64,000 bases of DNA from Konateibacter massiliensis (lineage in GTDB: Bacteria; Bacillota; Clostridia; Lachnospirales; Lachnospiraceae), in contig NZ_LT860099.1 in the NCBI RefSeq assembly GCF_900184995.1, positions 1,951,931-2,015,930 of the forward strand, in the 5' to 3' direction. The translations under genes were made by a program, and so were the position numbers. Below the pieces are notes generated by a model. The model saw only the letters and a program-made list of their open reading frames with translations, made no database searches and had not been told where the DNA came from. The stretch's first letter is position 1. Each line of letters begins with the position of its first letter. Shown here one piece after another: positions 58,151 to 64,000 of the stretch.

Positions 58151-58329
58151 ATACCGAATGCAGTTATATAGTGATATCTTCCTCTTGCATTCGCGCCCAT
58201 CAATATTTCGAATCCTTATATAAATCATAAGAAAATTTTAAAGAACCAAGATAAAAAGTATGGCATAATAACAAAAGAGGATAAACGATGAATAAACTAA
58301 ATCTTTTATAATAAGGGGAGAGAATTTAA

Positions 58330-58974
58330 ATGACGAGAAAAAGAATGATGATTTTAGCCGTATTGGCAATATTTTTCTTAGTAATCGGATTATGGGGCTA
58401 TAAACAATATAGGACATTACCGGTTGTTTATTGCACTTCAATTTATCCGGATTATAGCGTACAAGAGCTTGTTGCTGAAGCAGAACATATCGTTTATGGA
58501 ACAGTGGACACAATAGAGCCGACTCAAATGCGAGAGGTGCTTGTTTCTACAACATTAGATCCCTCTAAAACAGAGGACGCTTTGTATTACCCCGTGACTC
58601 CCGTGATAATAAGTGTAGAAAATCCAGTTAAGGGAAGTGTATCAGACAAAATAGTTTATTATGAAGAGAGCGGCGCGACAGAAACCTATATCCAAAAACC
58701 GGAAGGCTATCAAATGAAACAAGGAATGAATGTTATACTTTTTCTGAATGAATCCGGTTACGGCTGGGGAAGTCAAAGTGTCTATCCTGTTATAGACAAT
58801 CAGGTTATTTTACACGAAAAAGCAATCGGGGATATTTCACCGGATAAAATAACCAGCTTTTCTGCTGAAGCGATAGGAGAAAAATATGGTATCACGTCAT
58901 CATTCGAGGAAGACACTATTTCAACAACCAATTTGAGTGATTTTTTAGGGTTAATCAATTCTTACAAAGAATAG
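58330..58974 (+). CDS. Membrane-anchored extracellular protein, function unknown
   Basis: 214 residues; AGGGGAG precedes the ATG. The N-terminal helix MMILAVLAIFFLVIGLWGY is a signal anchor and there is no lipobox. The rest is a soluble, mainly beta domain (SVQELVAEAEHIVYGTVDTIEP, PVIISVENPVKGSVSDKIVYYEESGATE, GMNVILFLNESGYGWGS). The pattern of a strand-rich domain with GxV-type repeats resembles secreted proteins of unknown function; I do not claim a family. Its last 20 bases overlap the convergent reductase-like gene. Confidence 0.75.
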   Translation: MTRKRMMILAVLAIFFLVIGLWGYKQYRTLPVVYCTSIYPDYSVQELVAEAEHIVYGTVDTIEPTQMREVLVSTTLDPSKTEDALYYPVTPVIISVENPVKGSVSDKIVYYEESGATETYIQKPEGYQMKQGMNVILFLNESGYGWGSQSVYPVIDNQVILHEKAIGDISPDKITSFSAEAIGEKYGITSSFEEDTISTTNLSDFLGLINSYKE

Positions 58975-59998
58975 ATTTAATTTCCCCAGCTGCATCAGTA
59001 AATGTCAGCTCAAATAATTCATTATGTGCCACCTCTTCTACACTGATAATATCAGAAATTCCTAACATGCCTTTTCTGAAATCCATTGTCACTATACGCT
59101 TTGCGGCTTCTGCGGCGATCAATCCGGTGAATCTTCCCTCATCATGTCCCGATCCGCATAGTACCTGTTCTCCGGATTGGATAGATACCATAAAAGCATC
59201 TGTTCCAAATTTAGGTTTTCTCAAAAATGTTTCAGCAATCTGATAAATCTTTTTATGTTTTAACAACCCAAATAATCCGATTTTTTTAGCGCCATAAAGG
59301 AATACCGTTACACTTGATAAATCAAAACCTAAGTATGTTGTAAAGCTCTTGTCCGCATACTTTTGATTTAATATGTGCTGGTCAACAAAATTAAAATTAT
59401 ATGTTCGCAGCCTCTTTTGACCGGTATTTACCGTGCTTTTCAGTTTATATGGTCTGATTTGTCCAAGGGTTTTATGACTATAGTCTTTTAAAAAATTATC
59501 CAAAGTCCATTTGATTGCGGCATCCCCATGCTTTTCTCCCAAGCCTAGAATAAGTTGTATCTCTATCTTTTCTGCTGAAGGATATAGACTAACAAACTTC
59601 TCTGCCAAAAGATTCGTAAGCCCCGGAGCTAATCCAACGCCCAACAGAATTCTGCTTGTTCCTCGCAGCTGTAATTGCTGAATTTTTTCAATATATTCCG
59701 AGTTTGCGGTTACATCCATATAATCAATTGCATGTTCATCACAAAATTCAACAAGCATGGTGTTCTCTTGGTCTACGCAAACAATAACACAGTAAACATT
59801 TTGCATTTTGGTAAAGTCAATATTGTTAATATCCATCTCACAAATTTCTGCCTGTATTTTTTCTTTATCTAAAAACCTTCTTATTTTTTCTTCTTTTCGT
59901 CCAACCAGAATTAAATTGTAGTTCTTCAGTTCTCTTGTAATATATTGTCCTACTTTACCGTGTCCGCCTATGATCATAATCTTATTTTTCGTATCCAT
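58955..59998 (-). CDS. Saccharopine dehydrogenase-like NAD(P)-binding protein
   Basis: 347 residues from MDTKNKIMIIGGHGKVGQYI; AGGAGA upstream of the ATG at 59996-59998. Rossmann fold with GGHGKVG at the N-terminus, strands ending NLILVGRKEEKI and YCVIVCVDQENTMLVEFC, then DYMDVTANSEYI and GLAPGLTNLLAEKFV, as in the saccharopine reductase/lyase-like group. It begins 50 bases after the methyltransferase-MarR gene and is likely in the same operon, so both may work on one small molecule. The substrate is unknown. Confidence 0.82.
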   Translation of the reverse strand: MDTKNKIMIIGGHGKVGQYITRELKNYNLILVGRKEEKIRRFLDKEKIQAEICEMDINNIDFTKMQNVYCVIVCVDQENTMLVEFCDEHAIDYMDVTANSEYIEKIQQLQLRGTSRILLGVGLAPGLTNLLAEKFVSLYPSAEKIEIQLILGLGEKHGDAAIKWTLDNFLKDYSHKTLGQIRPYKLKSTVNTGQKRLRTYNFNFVDQHILNQKYADKSFTTYLGFDLSSVTVFLYGAKKIGLFGLLKHKKIYQIAETFLRKPKFGTDAFMVSIQSGEQVLCGSGHDEGRFTGLIAAEAAKRIVTMDFRKGMLGISDIISVEEVAHNELFELTFTDAAGEIKSILCKN

Positions 59999-60048
59999 TT
60001 TTATTCTCCTGATATTTTTCAAAATTAATTGTAAATAGAAGCAAAACC

Positions 60049-61485
60049 TTATGCGTGATTTTGAATCAAATCAATTGCATGATCTAAAAAATCTTTGATG
60101 GATGCTAATTTATCACCAGAAGTATCAGACAAAAAATCAAAAAGAGCTTTATCATATTCGTCATGATATTTTTTATGAGCATGGTAGGCAATATGTCCTT
60201 TTTCCGTCAAATGCAGCAAAGAGCGCTTTTTATCCTCCGGATCGTCCTCTTTGATAATTAGACCGCGGTCACTCAATTTTTGCAAGGTTTTGTGAACCAC
60301 TGGTCGGGTGATTCCGAATTTGCGGGCTAGTTCCGCGCTGTGAATTCCGGGGTAGTCCCCAATCATTTTAATCATGTGAATCTCACCGCGGTAAAATACC
60401 ATGTCCTCATTGCCAAAGTTCAGGACATTCGTTTTGCTGTTTGCAATTTTCTCAGTCAACTCAATAAATGAGCGGATAACATCGCCGGAGCCTACTGAGA
60501 TATCTGTACCGCTTTTACGATAAAGCTGTCTCTCAAACATAGCATCCTTTGCTCTCTCTACGATAGCCAGACCAGATTTTTGTGACGCTTCTTCAATCTC
60601 TTGGTTACTAGGTGGAAGAGGGACACCGTCCAAGAAGCCAGATAGCCAGCTTAACATATTAACCGGAGCATTGTTTTTCTCAACCGCATACTGACCGATT
60701 ATAAGCAGATAGCCTCCTTCTTTCAATGATTCGGATATTTTTTGCATAAAAACGGACAAATCACCCTCTACAAAATTTAAAATACCGGAAGCAATGATAA
60801 AGTCATACGGGCCTCCAAAAGGATCGGTATTAAAATTGCCTGAAATTACTTCAATCTTCTGCTGGGCATTGTATTGGCATACAATCTCCTTTGTGGTCTC
60901 AGCCACATCAGGGGTTTCCAGAATCGTAGCTTTGCTGTTCGGAAAGCGTTTCACAAACTCAATGTCTAAAATACCCGTACCTCCTCCCAAATCCAAAATA
61001 TGCAGAGGTTGGTCGCAATCGGGATACAGCGTAATTATTTCATCAATAAAAGCCTGTACCCGCCCGGTATACATTTCTGGAATTGTTACCCGTGCAAGTT
61101 CCGTAAAATCATAAGCTGCTCCGCCAGCAGCATGGTCTTCCTTTACCTTTTGCTCCAATTGTTCTAAGGATGTCATTTTTTCACGGAATAAAAGTGCATC
61201 ACCTAAAAAAACTTCGCTATTGCGGGATAAAAAATCTTTTGTTTCCGGTGTGTTGGTGTAAAAATCTCCCTGTTTATCAGCCAATCCGCAGGAAACCAGC
61301 GATAAAAGCAATAATTCAATTTGCTTTTTGTCACAGCCTATTACTTTCGCAATGGACTCTGCTGTTTGCGGCATATCCAGATGGGAAAAAATATTCAGCC
61401 GAATTGCTGCAAAAAGCAACTGCGCCTCATGGTAGTTGTTCATAATTTTATAATAACGTCCTGGGCTATTTTCCATAAGATACAT
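60049..61485 (-). CDS. SAM methyltransferase fused to a C-terminal MarR regulator
   Basis: 478 residues. About 15-85: winged-helix dimerisation domain of plant-type O-methyltransferases (AAIRLNIFSHLDMPQTAESIAKVIG). About 155-310: class I methyltransferase with SAM loop LDLGGGTG (165-172), acidic Glu190, FDxx-like strand YDFIIASGIL. About 335-475: MarR winged helix (HSAELARKFGITRPVVHKTLQKLSDRGLIIKEDDPEDKKRSLLHLT). The catalytic and DNA-binding parts are both intact. Inverted half-sites frame its own promoter. Confidence 0.88.
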   Translation of the reverse strand: MYLMENSPGRYYKIMNNYHEAQLLFAAIRLNIFSHLDMPQTAESIAKVIGCDKKQIELLLLSLVSCGLADKQGDFYTNTPETKDFLSRNSEVFLGDALLFREKMTSLEQLEQKVKEDHAAGGAAYDFTELARVTIPEMYTGRVQAFIDEIITLYPDCDQPLHILDLGGGTGILDIEFVKRFPNSKATILETPDVAETTKEIVCQYNAQQKIEVISGNFNTDPFGGPYDFIIASGILNFVEGDLSVFMQKISESLKEGGYLLIIGQYAVEKNNAPVNMLSWLSGFLDGVPLPPSNQEIEEASQKSGLAIVERAKDAMFERQLYRKSGTDISVGSGDVIRSFIELTEKIANSKTNVLNFGNEDMVFYRGEIHMIKMIGDYPGIHSAELARKFGITRPVVHKTLQKLSDRGLIIKEDDPEDKKRSLLHLTEKGHIAYHAHKKYHDEYDKALFDFLSDTSGDKLASIKDFLDHAIDLIQNHA

Positions 61486-61522
61486 AATTTTGAATACCTC
61501 TCTTTGCTAGAATTAAATACAG

Positions 61523-61582
61523 GTTAGCATTGACTAATTCATTGTTAATATAGCATATATTTTAATTGTTTGTCAAGCTAAC
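61523..61582 (-). promoter_or_regulatory. Promoter framed by inverted half-sites
   Basis: On the minus strand TTGACA (61571-61576), 18 bases, TATATT (61547-61552). GTTAGCATTGAC (61523-61534) and GTCAAGCTAAC (61572-61582) are inverted copies differing by one base gap. One covers the -35 and the other lies past the start point. Likely binding sites of the encoded MarR domain. Confidence 0.7.
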
Positions 61583-61680
61583 AATTATTTTATTCTTAAG
61601 GTCAAGCGGGTAAAAGTATCAAAGGCAAAGCATTATGTGATACCTATAAAAGAATGGGATAAGAATAGGAAATAACCCTA

Positions 61681-61719
61681 TAAGGGTGTGTCAAATAGAT
61701 TCTATTTGACACACCCTTA
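61681..61719. terminator. 39-base perfect palindrome at the DUF1934 stop codon
   Basis: TAAGGGTGTGTCAAATAGA and TCTATTTGACACACCCTTA pair over 19 bases around one central T. The stop codon of the DUF1934 gene is the last three bases. There is no T-run, so it is either an unusual terminator or the fused ends of a lost mobile element. Confidence 0.55.
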
Positions 61720-62178
61720 CATCGGCGCTTCCAGTGAGAAGCTTTTTGCTGTTTTAGATTTTATCTGAATTGCAATCTTGCATTCCGCAAGATGTTCATA
61801 GTTGATGTCCAGATTATAAGCCACCTGAACATTGATGTCCTCGTCCTGCTCTTCCACTCTTACGTCATTTGCCAGAATTCCGATCATCAGATTGCCGTAA
61901 GGTGTATTATAGCAAGTTATATTCTTCTTATCCTTCTCAAAAACCATGTGTACGTTTGTCACGCCTTTTTTTATAATATCAACCCCATTATCCGAGATTT
62001 TCAGCGTGTTTTTCGTGCTTCCCTCGAAGCCCTCCAAAACCTCTTGAAAAATAACATAGTGCTTGTCATTTCTCTTGTAGTATTCTCCCACCGTGATAAT
62101 TTCCACCGGTTCTCTGCTCTCCGGATCTATGCTGTCAAATTGAAGCCCGGTTATACTTAGTATTACTTCTTTTGTCAT
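61717..62178 (-). CDS. DUF1934 family protein (YwiB-like)
   Basis: 153 residues. A lipocalin-like beta-barrel is expected: EVILSITGLQFDSIDPESREPVEIITVGEYYKRNDKHYVIFQEVLEGFEGSTKNTLKI, then TPYGNLMIGILANDV and VAYNLDINYEHLAECKIAIQIK, the family's typical end. Cytoplasmic, function unknown. It follows murI by 42 bases in a spoIIR-murI-DUF1934 unit. Confidence 0.88.
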   Translation of the reverse strand: MTKEVILSITGLQFDSIDPESREPVEIITVGEYYKRNDKHYVIFQEVLEGFEGSTKNTLKISDNGVDIIKKGVTNVHMVFEKDKKNITCYNTPYGNLMIGILANDVRVEEQDEDINVQVAYNLDINYEHLAECKIAIQIKSKTAKSFSLEAPM

Positions 62179-62220
62179 TTGTTTCCTCCGTTGTATATCA
62201 CATTTTCGACCGGCAAAACT

Positions 62221-63069
62221 CTAAAACTCCTCAATATTAATCAGCTTTGTCGTTGAAATATCATAAGGCAGAATAGAATTGGCAATCTGTTTAAATTTGT
62301 CCGAGCCGTCACTGACGTAAAATTCATATCGCGTGCCGTCATTATTCTTATGGTTGGTACAGATTAAATTCTTCTGTTCCAAGAGCTGCTTAAGCTCAAG
62401 CGCCGTCTCATAGGCGGGATTTACCAATGTGATGCCGTCTCCGGCTATTTTTCCTACCGTGGAGCGCAAAAGCGGATAATGGGTGCAGCCAAGAATAAGC
62501 GTGTCAATTCCGGATTCCTTTAGCTCACCTAAGTATCTTCGTGCCACTTCATCCGTCACGCTGTCCTTAATCCAGTTTTCTTCCACAAGCGGAACAAATA
62601 GGGGACATGCCTTTCCTATAACAGTCAGCTCAGAATTTTTTTTATGTATGTACGTGGAATAAATTCCGCTGTTAATCGTAGCTTCGGTTCCGATTACACC
62701 TATTTTTCCGTTGTTCGTTGTCTCGACTGCCACCTTAGCTCCTGCTTTTATCACACCGATAATCGGAATATCAAGTTCTGCTTCCACCGTGTCCAACGCA
62801 TATGCACTCGCGGTATTACATGCCACAACAATCGCCTTCACCTGCTTTGTCTTCAGAAAACGGATAATCTGTCTGGAGTACCGGATGATTGTATCCTTCG
62901 ACTTGCTTCCATAGGGAACTCTTGCCGTGTCTCCAAAATACACGATACGCTCATTCGGCATCTGGCGCATAATCTCTTTTGCCACCGTCAAACCGCCGAC
63001 GCCGGAATCAAACACCCCGATTGGTGCATCATTTGTCTCTTCCTCTATTTTATGAATGATTGAACTCAT
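62221..63069 (-). CDS. murI: Glutamate racemase
   Basis: 282 residues; GGAGG before the ATG at 63067-63069. Signature GVFDSGVGGLTV near the N-terminus, catalytic Cys84 in VVACNTASA and Cys195 in GCTHYPLL, which act as the two acid/base thiols. It makes D-glutamate for peptidoglycan. It sits 29 bases after spoIIR. Confidence 0.96.
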   Translation of the reverse strand: MSSIIHKIEEETNDAPIGVFDSGVGGLTVAKEIMRQMPNERIVYFGDTARVPYGSKSKDTIIRYSRQIIRFLKTKQVKAIVVACNTASAYALDTVEAELDIPIIGVIKAGAKVAVETTNNGKIGVIGTEATINSGIYSTYIHKKNSELTVIGKACPLFVPLVEENWIKDSVTDEVARRYLGELKESGIDTLILGCTHYPLLRSTVGKIAGDGITLVNPAYETALELKQLLEQKNLICTNHKNNDGTRYEFYVSDGSDKFKQIANSILPYDISTTKLINIEEF

Positions 63070-63098
63070 TACTTCCTCCGCTGTCAATTTATACCTGA

Positions 63099-63740
63099 CT
63101 AATTATTTAAAAATTTTAAATATTTAAATGAAACTTTTGTGTTGCTGCCCGACAAAAGCATTTTATACTCTTCGGGTGTAAGCATGCCTTCCAAAGTCTC
63201 TTTTACCTCATCATTTACCACCGCGTAGGTACCTTGCACAAAACAAAGGTTAGGGTACATGACACACCACCAGTTTCTGCCCTCTGCCTTGCCAAGCTTA
63301 ATTCGCAAAGCATCATAATAGCCCGCCGGAAAAATGAGGCTGCCGTATTCCTTAATTGGAAAATAACAGTTTTCAAATTCCGCACTTACAGTATATTCAT
63401 AGCCTTCTCGTTTCACAACCTCCGCGGCAAACTTTTCGATCTGATCCAGATTATTTTCCAGGACTGTACGGGTTGTCTCCAAATCCTCAGTTCCTGTCAA
63501 AAGAGTCTGCATATATTGCAAGGTCTCATTTTTTACCGTCAGCTTAAGCTGCTGCGCCTCGTCCGTGTCATTGTCCGCAATGACATGAAAGCGGATAATT
63601 TTATGTGCCAGTGAGCTTTGCAGCTCATCCTGTTTTTCTGCCTCTTCATATCCTGCTTTGCTTATGTACACTTGCCCCATTGCGCCTATTCCTATAACTG
63701 CTATTGCGAAAATAGCAATCCATTTTTTTATACGTTTCAT
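63099..63740 (-). CDS. spoIIR: Stage II sporulation protein R
   Basis: 213 residues from MKRIKKWIAIFAIAVIGIG; GGGAGG upstream of the ATG at 63738-63740. N-terminal signal/anchor, then the SpoIIR domain (LAHKIIRFHVIADNDTDEAQQLKLTVKNETL and EGRNWWCVMYPNLCFVQGTYAVV). Secreted from the forespore, it triggers SpoIIGA to process pro-sigma E in the mother cell. Confidence 0.93.
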   Translation of the reverse strand: MKRIKKWIAIFAIAVIGIGAMGQVYISKAGYEEAEKQDELQSSLAHKIIRFHVIADNDTDEAQQLKLTVKNETLQYMQTLLTGTEDLETTRTVLENNLDQIEKFAAEVVKREGYEYTVSAEFENCYFPIKEYGSLIFPAGYYDALRIKLGKAEGRNWWCVMYPNLCFVQGTYAVVNDEVKETLEGMLTPEEYKMLLSGSNTKVSFKYLKFLNN

Positions 63741-63795
63741 TTCTGCAATACCTCCCAATCTAATATACCGGAAGTATTGACAGAGTTTTTAAAAC

Positions 63796-64000
63796 TTATT
63801 CGTTGCTTTTAATACTTATGATAACCGCCATTTCCTGATTGTCAATATGGTTGCATATTGTGGTGGTTGCTCTTTCCTTGTCTTTGTTCTTCAGGCAGTC
63901 AATTAAAGCTTCATGCTCTTCCACAAGTCTCTTGTGGCTGCTGTAGTCCTTGATATACTCGATTCTATAACGATACATCTGCTCTCTCAGGTTATTCAGG
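63796..64000 (-). CDS. GntR-family regulator, C-terminal part (5' end outside window)
   Basis: The frame is open to the window edge: LNNLREQMYRYRIEYIKDYS, then RLVEEHEALIDCLKNKDKERATTTICNHIDNQE. This matches the last helices of the FCD ligand-binding domain of GntR regulators (His in EEHEALIDCL and the late NHIDNQ). The DNA-binding half is not visible. The internal ATG at 63976-63978 is not the true start. Confidence 0.75.
   Translation of the reverse strand, partial: LNNLREQMYRYRIEYIKDYSSHKRLVEEHEALIDCLKNKDKERATTTICNHIDNQEMAVIISIKSNE

Noticed and set aside
61601-61675. Small gene
   Set aside because: No start codon with a ribosome site, only 25 codons; reported as a possible remnant.
1-64000. 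CRISPR arrays, tRNA or rRNA genes, prophage or intact insertion sequences
   Set aside because: No regularly spaced direct repeats, no cloverleaf or rRNA-like stretch, and no transposase, integrase or phage structural gene was seen.

Overview
The window looks like chromosome of a low-GC, endospore-forming, motile Firmicute of class Clostridia, most likely family Lachnospiraceae. The reasons are strong AGGAGG ribosome binding sites, sporulation genes (spoIID, a spoIIQ-like gene, spoIIR), two chemoreceptors, a T-box leader, the housekeeping order birA / small protein / coaX / dusB / greA / lysS, and YesM/YesN-type two-component pairs beside sugar ABC transporters. I see no rRNA, tRNA, CRISPR, prophage or intact insertion sequence.

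Layout. 1-4.7 kb: a beta-galactoside-type locus, with a solute-binding lipoprotein (cut by the window edge), a GH42 beta-galactosidase and a LacI regulator, tied together by four copies of a CAATCGNTTG operator. 4.9-8.2 kb: a DEAD-box helicase with a DETD motif II, and a protein joining a LacI-like sugar-binding domain to a GGDEF domain. 8.2-13.2 kb: response regulator, sensor kinase and a solute-binding lipoprotein with no permeases of its own. 13.4-26.1 kb: a beta-glucan-type locus made of a complete sugar ABC importer (two permeases and a binding protein), a GH30 enzyme, two phosphorylases of clan GH-Q and a chemoreceptor, all on the minus strand. 26.2-28.6 kb: a broken sensor gene, a DJ-1/PfpI protein, an HxlR regulator and a flavin-type oxidase. 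28.8-38.0 kb: a minus-strand housekeeping block (lysS, greA, dusB, coaX, birA, argF, patatin, SPFH/NfeD). 38.3-45.5 kb: a hemolysin-III protein, a GIY-YIG protein, and a second sugar ABC transporter with a divergent response regulator and kinase. 45.8-55.6 kb: spoIIQ-like and spoIID, a GGDEF-EAL protein, glycogen phosphorylase, and ileS with its T-box. 55.6-64 kb: a chemoreceptor, two unrecognised membrane-anchored proteins, a reductase-like protein next to a methyltransferase-MarR fusion, then DUF1934, murI, spoIIR and a GntR regulator cut by the edge.

Most of the accessory content concerns taking up and splitting plant- or host-derived oligosaccharides. Binding proteins and permeases import them, and intracellular GH42, GH30 and phosphorylases cleave them. 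Each system has its own sensing route (LacI, a two-component pair, or a chemoreceptor).

The most unusual signal is a family of about 100-130 bp structured repeats, all in the same orientation. Three copies are full (about 3472, 33129 and 55169), one is nearly full (about 36490) and one is a single hairpin (47637). They keep the same hairpins while the paired bases change. One copy lies inside what would otherwise be read as the N-terminus of the patatin gene, and another sits between the ileS T-box and its start codon. The second notable item is a three-domain methyltransferase-MarR fusion whose promoter is flanked by inverted half-sites.
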